This document shows, in pieces, positions 17,906 to 27,047 of a stretch of DNA of 64,000 bases; the first letter of the stretch is position 1, and each line of letters begins with the position of its first letter. The DNA is from Maea johnstoni (lineage: Eukaryota > Annelida > Polychaeta > Spionida > Magelonidae), in assembly GCA_963942565.1 (NCBI GenBank), contig CAWWDR010000301.1, forward strand, positions 1 to 64,000, in the 5' to 3' direction. The position numbers were made by a program, and so were the translations under genes. The notes beneath the pieces were generated by a model. That model ran no database searches. It was not told the origin of the DNA and saw nothing but the letters and a program-made list of their open reading frames with translations.

Positions 17906-18835
17906 ATGGAAAACATAAAGAAAAAAAATACCCGACTTGATCGGAGTTTTGATAAATTGCGAGCCAGAGAAGAGGCCGGTTTAATCAAGAAAAGCAATAT
18001 GAATCGTCAATTGAGGAAAATACTCAATAATAAGCTGGCTGTTGCCGGAATGGTTGTTTTTTCAATCATAGTCTTGTCGGCGATTTTTGCTCCATTAATT
18101 TGTAAATACGATCCTTTAATGATCAATTTGAAAGAAGTTCTGAAAGCTCCTTCAGCAGATCACATATTGGGAACAGATAGAGTGGGGAGAGACATATTCT
18201 CCCGTATAGTATTTGGTGGAAGAGTTTCAATACTCGTTGGATTGGGTAGTGCTCTCGGTGCCGCACTTGTCGGTGTCAGCCTCGGTTGTTATGCAGGATA
18301 TAAGGGCGGATTCATCGATGGAATCTTTTTGAGATTATCAGAAATCTTCATGGCTTTTCCGCAGATTATTCTTGTTTTATTACTTGTCTCTATATTGGGT
18401 CAGAGTCTGATGAACCTCATCGTCATTTTCATCATTACTGGCTGGGGTCCCATGTACAGAATGGCCAGGGCTAAAATGCTTAGCCTGAGGGAAGAGGAAT
18501 ATGTTCAGGCATTAAAATCTTTCGGATTAAATACTTTTACTATCTGTTACAAACATATTCTTCCCAATGCGTTGGGACCGATCATGGTCAATATCACATT
18601 GAGTACGGCTATGTTTATTCTTCAGGAAGCAGCTTTGAGTTTCCTCGGTCTGGGAGTTCCTCTCAACATAGCAACATGGGGAAATATTCTCAATGCGGCA
18701 CAGGAACTTAGGATTCTACAGGAAAACTGGTGGATGTGGTTGCCTGTAGGTATAGTCATCTCACTATTCGTATTGAGTGTGAATTTCATAGGAGATGGAT
18801 TGCGTGATTCTACAGATCCATCACAACAGGGATAA
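17906..18835 (+). CDS. ABC transporter permease, DppC/OppC type
   Basis: 309 aa. A charged N-terminal extension of about 45 residues precedes the first helix (LAVAGMVVFSIIVLSAIFAP). The DppC hallmarks LGTDRVGRDIFSRIVFGGRVSI and the EAA loop EYVQALKSFGLNTFTICYKH follow, ending NFIGDGLRDSTDP. It pairs with the upstream permease to form the transmembrane channel. The next gene starts 11 bases downstream after AAGGAGG. Confidence 0.88.
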   Translation: MENIKKKNTRLDRSFDKLRAREEAGLIKKSNMNRQLRKILNNKLAVAGMVVFSIIVLSAIFAPLICKYDPLMINLKEVLKAPSADHILGTDRVGRDIFSRIVFGGRVSILVGLGSALGAALVGVSLGCYAGYKGGFIDGIFLRLSEIFMAFPQIILVLLLVSILGQSLMNLIVIFIITGWGPMYRMARAKMLSLREEEYVQALKSFGLNTFTICYKHILPNALGPIMVNITLSTAMFILQEAALSFLGLGVPLNIATWGNILNAAQELRILQENWWMWLPVGIVISLFVLSVNFIGDGLRDSTDPSQQG

Positions 18836-18846
18836 GGAGGTAATTT

Positions 18847-19854
18847 ATGAAAGATGATACAATTATTGAAGTAAAAAATCTTAAAACCTTCTTTTATACA
18901 AATCAAAGATGCAATAAAGCAATAAATGGAGTGTCCTTTAAAATACAAAAAGGTAAAACGCTCTGTATTGTTGGAGAAAGCGGTTGTGGAAAAAGCGTTA
19001 CAGCAGCATCCATTATGGGACTGCTTCCCCGTTTATCGAGAATCGAAGAAGGTGAAATCAACTATTACAGCAAACAGCATGGTCATTTGAGAATTGATCA
19101 GCTGGAACAAAATGGTCCGACAATGAGATCAATCCGCGGCGGTGAAGTAGCCATGATCTTTCAGGATCCCATGACAGCTCTCAATCCCGTTTATACAGTG
19201 GGGAGTCAGATCTCTGAAAATCTGAAATATCATACAAAATTAACAAGAAATAAAATAAAACTGAAAACAATTGATCTACTCAGCAATATGGGAATACCCA
19301 TACCGGAGCAGAGGGCAAAAGAATATCCACACCAATTCTCTGGCGGGATGAGACAGAGAGCTATGACTGGTATGCCCATGTCCTGTAATCCCCAGGTTCT
19401 CATTGCCGATGAACCGACTACTGCATTGGATGTAACGATACAGGCTCAGATTTTCGAGCTCATGGATACTTTGAAAAAAGATCATGACACGGCAATATTG
19501 CTGATCACACACGATATGGGTGTTGTTACTGAACTGGCTGATGATGTAGCGGTAATGTATATGGGAATTATTGTTGAAAGCGGATCTATTGTCGATGTAC
19601 TTCGATCACCGGCACATCCTTATACCAAGGCCTTATTAAAATCCATTCCCATATTGGGTAAGGGAAAATCACAGGAACTGGAACCCATAAAAGGTTCTAC
19701 ACCCGATCCCTATGACAGACCGAAAGGATGTCAATTTCATCCCCGTTGCGAATTCGCCACAGAGAAATGTCGGGAAATCCCGATCGATGAAAAAATTAGT
19801 GATTCACATAGTGTAATGTGCTGGCACTACAAAGAGGTGCTAAAAAATGGCTGA
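18847..19854 (+). CDS. ABC transporter ATPase, DppD/OppD type
   Basis: 335 aa. Walker A is VGESGCGKSVTA near residue 44, the Q-loop is IFQDPMTALNP, the signature is FSGGMRQRAM, Walker B is LIADEPTTALD, and the H-loop is LLITHD. The C-terminal oligopeptide-transporter extension has GCQFHPRCEFATEKC, whose cysteines fit the iron-sulfur or structural motif seen in this subfamily. It overlaps the next ATPase gene by 8 bases, implying translational coupling. Confidence 0.9.
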   Translation: MKDDTIIEVKNLKTFFYTNQRCNKAINGVSFKIQKGKTLCIVGESGCGKSVTAASIMGLLPRLSRIEEGEINYYSKQHGHLRIDQLEQNGPTMRSIRGGEVAMIFQDPMTALNPVYTVGSQISENLKYHTKLTRNKIKLKTIDLLSNMGIPIPEQRAKEYPHQFSGGMRQRAMTGMPMSCNPQVLIADEPTTALDVTIQAQIFELMDTLKKDHDTAILLITHDMGVVTELADDVAVMYMGIIVESGSIVDVLRSPAHPYTKALLKSIPILGKGKSQELEPIKGSTPDPYDRPKGCQFHPRCEFATEKCREIPIDEKISDSHSVMCWHYKEVLKNG

Positions 19855-20851
19855 AAAAAATAAAGAAGTTATCCTCAGTTTACGGGATATTAAAACTTAT
19901 TTCCCCATTCATTCCGGTGTATTCAAACAATTAAGCGGTCATGTTAAAGCCGTTGATGGAATCAACCTCGATATCTATAAAGGGGAAACTCTGGGACTTG
20001 TGGGCGAGAGTGGTTGCGGTAAAACAACATTGGGTAAATCGATTCTGAAGCTTGTGAACGCAACAGATGGAGAGATTGTATATAAAAATGATGAAGGCGA
20101 GACAGAACTTCGGGGCCTTAAAGAAAAAGAAATGGTTCCCTTTCGCAAGAAACTGCAGATTATTTTTCAGGATCCTCATTCATCATTAAATCCGGCTTTT
20201 ACTATATTCGGATCCCTGGAAGATCCCCTGAAGAAATACGGTGTAAAAGACAGAAATGAAAGAAGAAAGATAATCGGAGACCTTCTGGAATCTGTAAATT
20301 TAAGACGGGAATATATGGATCGCTATCCCCATGAATTCTCTGGGGGACAGAGGCAGAGAATCGGTATTGCCAGGGCATTGAGCATCGAACCGGAAGTGAT
20401 CATCTGCGATGAAGCAGTAAGCGCTCTCGATGTTTCCATACAGGCTCAGGTTTTAAAACTTCTTAAGAAATTAAAGGACGATAGGAACCTGACTTATGTC
20501 TTTATCACTCATGATTTGAGTGTTGTAGAGTATATCAGCGATCGTATTGCCGTAATGTATCTTGGGAAAATAGTGGAATTATCCGATAGCGACAAGCTGT
20601 ATGAAAGGAAATTGCATCCCTATACTCAGGCTCTTTTATCGGCGATTCCTGTGGCGGATCTGGACAGAAAATCCAAGAGAATCATTCTCGAAGGTGATGT
20701 CCCCAGTCCGGTTAATCCGCCGACCGGCTGTTCATTTCATCCCCGATGCCCAATGGCGCAGGAAAAATGTCGAGTGGAAGAACCGCAACTGGTCAATTAT
20801 GGAAAAGATGGTGAGGAGCACTTAGTCTCCTGTCATTTTGCTAAACAATAA
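19847..20851 (+). CDS. ABC transporter ATPase, DppF/OppF type
   Basis: 334 aa. Walker A is VGESGCGKTTLGKS, the Q-loop is IFQDPHSSLNP, the signature is FSGGQRQRIGIARAL, Walker B is ICDEAVSALD, and the H-loop is VFITHD. A C-terminal CSFHPRCPMAQEKC motif ends the domain. It forms the heterodimeric motor with the preceding DppD-type protein. It is followed 30 bases later by the NanA-type aldolase. Confidence 0.9.
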   Translation: MAEKNKEVILSLRDIKTYFPIHSGVFKQLSGHVKAVDGINLDIYKGETLGLVGESGCGKTTLGKSILKLVNATDGEIVYKNDEGETELRGLKEKEMVPFRKKLQIIFQDPHSSLNPAFTIFGSLEDPLKKYGVKDRNERRKIIGDLLESVNLRREYMDRYPHEFSGGQRQRIGIARALSIEPEVIICDEAVSALDVSIQAQVLKLLKKLKDDRNLTYVFITHDLSVVEYISDRIAVMYLGKIVELSDSDKLYERKLHPYTQALLSAIPVADLDRKSKRIILEGDVPSPVNPPTGCSFHPRCPMAQEKCRVEEPQLVNYGKDGEEHLVSCHFAKQ

Positions 20852-20881
20852 ATACTGAAATAAAGAATAGAAGAGGAAATA

Positions 20882-21808
20882 ATGGCTAAATTTGATGTGA
20901 AAGATATAAAAGGTGTCATTCCGGCACTGATCACTCCTTTCGATGAAAAGGAAAATTTTGATGAAAAAAGAATGAGAAATGTAGTCGATCACCTCTTGAG
21001 CAAAGGCGTTGATGGATTATACCTGACGGGAAGCACTGGAGAAGGTTTTCTCATGACGCCCGACGAAAGAAAAAAAGTAGTTGAAGTCGTTGTCGACCAG
21101 GTTCAGGGCAGAGTACCCTTAATGGCACATGTCGGGGCTATCGGAACAAAAATTTCTATCGATCTGGCTAAGCAGGCCGCCGATGCCGGGGTTGATGCTA
21201 TATCATCAGTTCCTCCCTTTTACTGGAAATTCGGAATTGAAGATGTTTTCAACTATTATAAAGACATTACAGAATCGACAAATCTTCCCATGATCGTTTA
21301 CAACATCGCATTGGCTGGTCTTGTCGGTTTCGATCAGGTAAAACGGTTTGCTGAAATCGACGGTGTCGCCGGTGTCAAATACACAGCAACGACTCATTTT
21401 GAAATCATGAGAATGAAAGAAGAGATTGGTAAGGATTTCCTTGTTTATTCCGGAAGCGACGAGATGGCCATGTCCGGATTGTCTTTTGGAGCCGATGGGC
21501 TTATTGGTTCTTTCTATAATTTAATGCCTGAACTATTTATCGCTATCAATAAGGCTATGAACGAAAGAGATCTGAAAACTGCTGAAGAAAAGCAGAGAAT
21601 TGCCAATATCATCATCATGCATGCCACTCAACAGAATTATGTCGGCATTATGAAAAGAGCTCTTGGATGGATGGGAGTCGATGCCGGTTATTGCCGAAGT
21701 CCTTTCGCAAACTTTGATACGAAAGGCGAAGAAACGGTTAAGAACGAATTCAGAATCCTTAAAGAAAAACACGGCATTACAGGAGTTGATTTCTTAGATG
21801 CAATCTAA
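20882..21808 (+). CDS. nanA: N-acetylneuraminate lyase-like aldolase (DHDPS family)
   Basis: 308 aa class I aldolase. The pyruvate-binding GSTGE is at residues 50-54, Tyr140 lies in VYNI and the Schiff-base Lys166 in GVKYTA. The context GADGLIGSFYN and the LMAHVG and PPFYW stretches fit NanA better than DapA. The reaction would split sialic acid into ManNAc and pyruvate, feeding the AGE epimerase encoded divergently. The lysine operon elsewhere in the window lacks dapA, but transporter and sulfatase context favours sugar catabolism. AGAGGAAAT precedes the ATG. It overlaps the next gene by 11 bases. Confidence 0.8.
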   Translation: MAKFDVKDIKGVIPALITPFDEKENFDEKRMRNVVDHLLSKGVDGLYLTGSTGEGFLMTPDERKKVVEVVVDQVQGRVPLMAHVGAIGTKISIDLAKQAADAGVDAISSVPPFYWKFGIEDVFNYYKDITESTNLPMIVYNIALAGLVGFDQVKRFAEIDGVAGVKYTATTHFEIMRMKEEIGKDFLVYSGSDEMAMSGLSFGADGLIGSFYNLMPELFIAINKAMNERDLKTAEEKQRIANIIIMHATQQNYVGIMKRALGWMGVDAGYCRSPFANFDTKGEETVKNEFRILKEKHGITGVDFLDAI

Positions 21809-22602
21809 AGAAACACCCAATATATTGTGGATCGGGCTTGATCAGATCAGGTTCGATTCATTAGGTGTAAACGGAAATGCTATTTGCCGGACTACCAATA
21901 TGGATCGCCTGGCGAAACAGGGCGTTAATTTCACTAGAGCTTATACTCCCTGCAGTTTGTGCTCGCCTGCCAGGGCGAGCATGTTTACAGGACGATACGC
22001 CTTCAATCACGGGATGGGTACCAATTGCGATATGTTTCACAGCCTATCTTCAGAATTATCCAGACCGGAAGAGTTACTTCATACTCATTTTACAGATGCA
22101 GGTTATTCTGTGGGATATTCCGGGAAATGGCATGTCGGTACTGAACTTGGACCGGGAGATTTCGGTTTTGAAGGGATGAGCTTACCGGGATATGGAAATA
22201 TTACCGGGCAGGATTGTTTTAAAGAATACCTCTCTGAAAAAGGTCTGGAGTACTCAATTGATTCTCAGATCTATGTCAATCCCGAAGAACAGACTTTATT
22301 GGGGGGGCATTGGAACGGTCCTGTTGAATCAACTCCACCCCATTATCTGGCTAACTATACAATGGAAAAAATTAATGAGTTTACCGAGCGGGATAAACCG
22401 TTTTTCATGACATGTCAGTTTTGGGGACCTCACGGACCGCACCTCCCCAGCGATGAATTCTATGGCTTGCACGATCGATCATCGATTGAACCATGGTCCA
22501 ATTGGGAAGATGACTTAAAAGATAAGCCTTCGAGAATCTCAAGAGAGAGCAATTCATTTTATCAGAATCATCCAAGGACCTGGGATGAATGCAGAGAGCT
22601 AG
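21798..22602 (+). pseudogene. Sulfatase, truncated next to IS1182
   Basis: The N-terminal 270 residues of a type I sulfatase remain: ILWIGLDQIRFDS, then CSPAR with C55 as the formylglycine precursor, and GYSGKWHVG. The frame then enters the IS1182 end (22603 onward) and stops at 22622. The essential second metal block (T-SDHG) and the C-terminal domain are missing. They are not found on the far side of the insertion, so a deletion as well as an insertion has occurred. It begins inside the nanA stop region and was probably co-translated. Confidence 0.82.
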
Positions 22603-22642
22603 CAGTCTGTCGGACTTTCTAAAAAACTGATATGTTGTGACC

Positions 22643-22908
22643 TTTGTCAAGTTCTGATTTTTCTTTCGATAACAGCCTCCTGATTTATCCGGATAGAAGA
22701 AAAGATAGAGAAACAGATTACGCGGCGATAGACCACTCTGATATACGTGGATTGATTACCACAGGCCAATGGTTTCGTCGGGCGCTTCCTCTGTCTATAG
22801 TCGAGGATCAATAGACTTATTGCCTCAAGTTTTTTACCAAGGATTCACCTTTATCGCTATAGCTTCTCTATCCATCCTTCTTCCCAGATAATTATTTTAT
22901 TATATAAA
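22643..22908 (-). ncRNA. Candidate IS110/IS1111 bridge-RNA region
   Basis: Noncoding stretch downstream of the IS110 transposase. In IS1111-type elements the guide (bridge) RNA comes from this side of the gene. The region has several short complementary segments, but I have not derived a fold. The assignment rests on position within the family. Confidence 0.4.
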
Positions 22909-24018
22909 TTATTGGGCTACTGTAATTGGATCTGTATTCCCAAGCATCATACCCCAGATAAAACCAGATAATTCTCTAGCAAAAGCTGTAACAATTTTCT
23001 GGCTCACTTTACCTCTATAAGTTAACTTTTTGAATTTCTTATTCAATCTCCATCCTGCTTTATCCGCATAAGCTACAATTTCACAATCTTGACCCTTCCT
23101 CCTCGTGTTGAGTTTTTTTGAAGGGCCGTAATGTCTGTAATGCCAACTTGATTCAATTAATAACTTCCGCAATCTGGAATTCCCCGCCTTAGTAATACTT
23201 CCCAGTCGTCTTTGATTACCACTGGAACGCTCTGATGGTACAAGCCCCATATAGGACATAAAGTTTTGCGCCTTTCTGAATCTTCTGAAATCACCAATTT
23301 CGGCTATGAATGTTAATGCCGTCAATGTATCAATACCTTTAAAGCATCTCAACTTTGATACGTTCTCTACATACTTTGCCTCTGCTGCAATCTCATCTAT
23401 CTTATCCTTTAATCGATCAATTTTTGCTTCTTGTTCCTGAATCGTTGTGAAGTATTCATTAAGAACTGATTGATGAATTTCTTCTTTAAAGGCAAGAGAC
23501 TTAAGCCACTTTCTATACACGACAGTCCAGGTTCTAGTACCTCCTGTATACTTTATCCCAATTCTAAGAAGAAAGTGGTTTAACCGCTGTTTTTGCTTCT
23601 TTAAATCAGTTCTCATGTCAGTACACATTCTCAAATAATCTCGAACTGCTTCATCAGAAGCGCTAGGTACATATACACTGACTATTTCTTGATTTCTAAG
23701 AACTTTTGCCAGCATCAGCGCATCTCTTTTATCAGTTTTAATTCGATCGCCTGGTTTTCGAGGTAAAAGAGAAGGTGCTGCAACATAGCAGGTAATATTC
23801 ATTTCTTCCAGTTGCCGATAAAGAGCGAAACCTGTAGGACCAGCTTCATAACAGCATATGAGACTTTCATCTATATACTTGTTAAAAAACTTCTTGATTC
23901 TTGCAGGCTCATTTCTGATCTGTCTTTCAAATTCGACATTTTTATTATTGTCTCTTAAAACAGCGATTGATATTGAATCTTTGTGGACATCCATACCGAC
24001 ATAAAATAAACTTTTCAT
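22909..24018 (-). CDS. IS110 family transposase (DEDD recombinase)
   Basis: 369 aa. The N-terminal RuvC-like DEDD domain has GMDVHKDSISIAV (D), CCYEAGPTGFALYRQL (E) and RIKTDKRDALMLAKVL (D, D). A central coiled coil (about 185-220) precedes the C-terminal transposase_20 domain: CFKGIDTLTALTFIAEIGDFRRF and GNSRLRKLLIESSWHYRHYG, with the Ser region proposed as nucleophile. The length is normal and it looks intact. Confidence 0.92.
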   Translation of the reverse strand: MKSLFYVGMDVHKDSISIAVLRDNNKNVEFERQIRNEPARIKKFFNKYIDESLICCYEAGPTGFALYRQLEEMNITCYVAAPSLLPRKPGDRIKTDKRDALMLAKVLRNQEIVSVYVPSASDEAVRDYLRMCTDMRTDLKKQKQRLNHFLLRIGIKYTGGTRTWTVVYRKWLKSLAFKEEIHQSVLNEYFTTIQEQEAKIDRLKDKIDEIAAEAKYVENVSKLRCFKGIDTLTALTFIAEIGDFRRFRKAQNFMSYMGLVPSERSSGNQRRLGSITKAGNSRLRKLLIESSWHYRHYGPSKKLNTRRKGQDCEIVAYADKAGWRLNKKFKKLTYRGKVSQKIVTAFARELSGFIWGMMLGNTDPITVAQ

Positions 24019-24161
24019 AGTGGCCTCCGTTCCTTTGTATATGGCGTGCTTATACTTAGTTGATTAACTAAAGTGTAAGCTAATCCACGAATGTACAAAC
24101 ACGGGGGTCACATCATATTGTCTATATTCCCAAATAACAATAAATCAGATAGAATTCTGAC

Positions 24162-25556
24162 ATGAGCGCAAACTTCATTAACATAGATAGAGACACCCCC
24201 ATGTTTTTACCCCCCGATTTACGGGATTGGATTCCAGAAAATGATCTGGTTCATTTTGTCATAGATGCCGTCGAGACATTGGATCTGAGAGGGTTTTCAG
24301 TAAACAAGCGTGGTAGTGGCAGTCCTCAGTACCCACCAGCAATGATGCTTTCTTTACTGATCTACAATTATGCCACAGGAAGATTCAGTTCAAGGGAAAT
24401 TGAGCAGGCAACATATCTGGATGTAGCAGTACGCTATATCTGCGGAGGGGATAAACATCCCGACCATGACACGATATGTTCATTCCGATTGAAAAACCGT
24501 TCCGTATTTAAAGAGGCCTTTGTCAAAGTATTAATGATGGCTGCCGAAGTTGGCAATATTAAAAAAGTTGGCGGTATTAGTATTGATGGTACCAAGATCA
24601 AAGCCAATGCCAGCAAACACTCAGCAGTAAGCTATAAACGAGCTTTGAAGAAGATTAAGCAGCTCGAACTTGAAATTGAACAATTAACACAAAAAGCGGA
24701 AGATGCAGATAATACTCCGTTACTCGATGGTCTGACAATTCCCGATGAAATAAGTAGACGTCAAAACCGCAAAGAGGTGTTGAAAAAAGCCTGTAGTGTT
24801 ATCGAAGAGCGCTATGAAGATATTTACAAAGAGAAACAGGCAGAATATGAAGAAAAGAAAAATAAACGGGATAAAGACCGTAAGGATGGAAAAAGCCCTC
24901 GGGGGAGAGAACCCAAACCTCCTGCTAAAATTCCCCCGGACAGTATGCAATTTAATTTTACCGATGAAGATAGCCGGATAATGAAAGCGGGAAATGGAAA
25001 TCATTTCGAACAGGCCTATAATGCCCAGGCCGCAGTCGATACAGAAGGAAGCATGTTAATTCTTGGAAAGCATCTTACGACTAAAGCCAATGACAAGCAG
25101 GAACTTGAGCCCGGTGTAAATAGTGTTGATTCTGATATTCGTATAATAAGTGACGTTAGCTCTGATACAGGTTATTTTAGTGAACAAGCTGTACTTACGG
25201 TTGAAGATAATGGAAAAGGTCCAATTGTCTACTGTGCAGTTGAAAAGTACGGTCATCACAAGACCATTGAGGATTTAGAAAAAAGGGATGATCCTCCACC
25301 TCCTCCTGAAGAAGCAACCACAAAAGAAAAAATGCTTCATAGGCTTAGGACCAGTGATGGGAAAAAGCGATACAAACTACGGAAAGAAACTGTGGAACCG
25401 GTTTTCGGTATCATAAAATCTGTAATGGGATTCAGGCAGTTTTTATTGCGGGGAAAAGAAAAAGTAGAACTTGAATGGGATCTTGTAACACTCTCATATA
25501 ATTTCAAAAGACTGCATAAACTGAATGAGGGGAGAAAACTATCAGCATTGCTTTAG
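24162..25556 (+). CDS. IS1182 family transposase
   Basis: 464 aa. The N-terminal DUF772-type region (FLPPDLRDWIPENDLVHFV, PPAMMLSLLIYNYATGRFSS) precedes the DDE domain, with D in ISIDGTKIKANAS, D in SDTGYFSE and E in ETVEPVFGIIK. A Lys/Glu-rich insertion (about 160-260) separates the first two catalytic residues, usual for the family. It appears intact, but the nested IS110 lies in its upstream region and may change its expression. Confidence 0.9.
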   Translation: MSANFINIDRDTPMFLPPDLRDWIPENDLVHFVIDAVETLDLRGFSVNKRGSGSPQYPPAMMLSLLIYNYATGRFSSREIEQATYLDVAVRYICGGDKHPDHDTICSFRLKNRSVFKEAFVKVLMMAAEVGNIKKVGGISIDGTKIKANASKHSAVSYKRALKKIKQLELEIEQLTQKAEDADNTPLLDGLTIPDEISRRQNRKEVLKKACSVIEERYEDIYKEKQAEYEEKKNKRDKDRKDGKSPRGREPKPPAKIPPDSMQFNFTDEDSRIMKAGNGNHFEQAYNAQAAVDTEGSMLILGKHLTTKANDKQELEPGVNSVDSDIRIISDVSSDTGYFSEQAVLTVEDNGKGPIVYCAVEKYGHHKTIEDLEKRDDPPPPPEEATTKEKMLHRLRTSDGKKRYKLRKETVEPVFGIIKSVMGFRQFLLRGKEKVELEWDLVTLSYNFKRLHKLNEGRKLSALL

Positions 25557-25734
25557 ATTCAGGTGCAAATAGGTGTTCTACCCCTATTAAATTCTCATTT
25601 TTATAGCAGAAACCATACATACATGGAATAGTGAATGATTAAAGTGAAATAAAGCTGATATATAGATTCTTATTAGTGAATTATGTGTTAATTTTAATGG
25701 TCTAAAAAATATCATCAGACCGACAGACTGCTAG

Positions 25735-26004
25735 TATTTAAATAATCCCCCTTCCGGGGGTAAAATTTCAGTATTTAGGAAACTATAAATGCTAGTCATC
25801 CACAAGTGATGAGTCTTTGCATTACTATCGAATGTTCATTCTTGGATTACAAATCCTGCAGTTATAAGCCTACTAATTTTTTTCACTGGAAATTCTGTAT
25901 ATATAACTCATAATAAACACAGTCTATATTCAGTATTGGGAACAATAAATATAACATTAGTTATAAAAACTTTTACAGTGCTATACTGGATATTCGGGAG
26001 GATA
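25735..26004. other. Gene-free stretch after the IS1182 right end
   Basis: No coding frame is supported here. CCCCC-TTCC-GGGGG at 25747-25760 forms a short GC hairpin that may once have ended the sulfatase operon. On the minus strand around 25815-25880 there is a weakly tRNA-like string (D-loop-like AGTAGGCTTATAA, then GGATTTGTAATCC), too degenerate to call as a gene. The rest is AT-rich, with the promoter of the next operon presumably near its end. Confidence 0.4.
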
Positions 26005-26532
26005 ATGATGAAATCAGCTCTATTAATTATAGATGTTCAAAATATAATGTTCCGCTATGGCGGGGGAGTTTATAGAGGAAAAGAAGTCCTCTCCAATATA
26101 CAAAAGCTCTTATCCAAAGCCAGATCCGAATCGGTCCCGGTCATTTTTATTCAGCACACTGAAGAAGAAGGCCCTTTTGAAATAGGCAACAGCGAAAGGG
26201 ACATCCATAAGGATATAAAACCCGAAGAAGGTGAACTGGTTATTCCCAAAAGCTCGTGGGATTCCTTTCTCAATACCACTCTGGAAGCTGAATTGCAGAA
26301 CCTGGAAATAGAGAAACTGGTAATCGTGGGAATGCAGACTGATTTTTGTGTCGACACATCAATTCGCAGAGCCTATAGTCTCGGTTATCAAAATAATGTT
26401 GTCGTTCGAGATGGACATAGTACATTTGATACTGACGTTTTAAAGGGATCTCAGATTATCGATCATCATAACCTCATTTGGGGCGGACGGTTCGCCACAT
26501 TGAAAATGACTGATGAGATCGAGTTCAGTTGA
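26005..26532 (+). CDS. Isochorismatase-family cysteine hydrolase
   Basis: About 175 aa. The catalytic triad is readable: Asp in LLIIDVQNIMF, Lys in VIPKSSWDSF and Cys in VGMQTDFCVDTSIRRAYSLGY. The family includes nicotinamidases, isochorismatases and uncharacterised amidohydrolases; there is no clear specificity motif. GGGAGG at 25996-26001 supports ATG 26005 (or 26008) over the longer frame from 25936. Its stop overlaps the next ATG by 4 bases, the first of a tight five-gene operon. Confidence 0.85.
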   Translation: MMKSALLIIDVQNIMFRYGGGVYRGKEVLSNIQKLLSKARSESVPVIFIQHTEEEGPFEIGNSERDIHKDIKPEEGELVIPKSSWDSFLNTTLEAELQNLEIEKLVIVGMQTDFCVDTSIRRAYSLGYQNNVVVRDGHSTFDTDVLKGSQIIDHHNLIWGGRFATLKMTDEIEFS

Positions 26533-27047
26533 TGCCATTTGACTTTCGAATAATATTATTCATAGCATTGGTCATTATTTTTGCACTTGTGCGCAGAAGA
26601 CAGGAACAGAATAAGAAAAAAGATAATAGGCTGATAGATGACTTGAAAAATATGGATGACATCTTTTTTTTACAGGCAAATGGCAGAAAGGTCATACCCA
26701 TTATCAGAACCTATAATCCCAGCGATCTGATGATTCTGCGATCTTTATTGGATTCCAGTGGCATCAATACTTTAGTTAACTTTTCTGAAATGAACAGTTT
26801 ATACCCCAATATGAGGATTGAAGGACATACAGACACAATTATTTATATTTATGAATCAGATAGAGAAAATGCTGAAGAGATCGCAACGAATTATATAGAA
26901 AATATAGTTTCAATCTCTTCCGATAGAAGAGGTGGGAAATTTAGAAATGTTGCGGAGTTCGTTCTCGGAGGTGTCATAATGCCATCTGGTAAGAATCGAA
27001 CAAAACCGGAACTCTTGAATCAATCGAAAAAAAGGAATAACAAATGA
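26529..27047 (+). CDS. Membrane-anchored DUF2007-like protein
   Basis: 172 aa. One N-terminal transmembrane helix (about residues 5-20, RIILFIALVIIFALV) precedes a basic stretch. A small DUF2007-like alpha/beta domain follows around residues 56-115 (TYNPSDLMILRSLLDSSGINT, then IYIYESDRENAEEIA). The family is only annotated as putative signal-transducing. Both its start and stop overlap neighbours by 4 bases. Function unknown. Confidence 0.65.
   Translation: MMPFDFRIILFIALVIIFALVRRRQEQNKKKDNRLIDDLKNMDDIFFLQANGRKVIPIIRTYNPSDLMILRSLLDSSGINTLVNFSEMNSLYPNMRIEGHTDTIIYIYESDRENAEEIATNYIENIVSISSDRRGGKFRNVAEFVLGGVIMPSGKNRTKPELLNQSKKRNNK

Larger units (their letters stand above)
22636..24112 (-). mobile_element. 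IS110-family (IS1111-like) element nested in IS1182 leader
   Basis: About 1.48 kb, bounded by short inverted repeats TGTGACC (22636-22642) and GGTCACA (24106-24112). The IS1182 sequence resumes on both sides. It inserted between the IS1182 left repeat and its transposase start. No target duplication is evident, as is usual for IS110. The transposase is on the minus strand, with about 270 bases of noncoding sequence downstream, the arrangement of the IS1111 subgroup. Exact ends are uncertain by a few bases. Confidence 0.7.
22603..25730 (+). mobile_element. IS1182-family element containing a nested IS110-family element
   Basis: The ends are perfect 11-bp inverted repeats, CAGTCTGTCGG (22603-22613) and CCGACAGACTG (25720-25730). 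CTAG flanks both sides (22599-22602 and 25731-25734), either a target duplication or part of the terminal repeat. Without the nested element it is about 1.65 kb, normal for the family. The host sulfatase does not resume after the right end: E-L-V is followed by F-K and a stop, suggesting the target was already truncated or was rearranged. Confidence 0.8.

Noticed and set aside
20882-21808. DapA (dihydrodipicolinate synthase) for the lysine operon
   Set aside because: It lies 30 kb away in a transporter/sulfatase operon, and its sequence blocks match N-acetylneuraminate lyase more closely.
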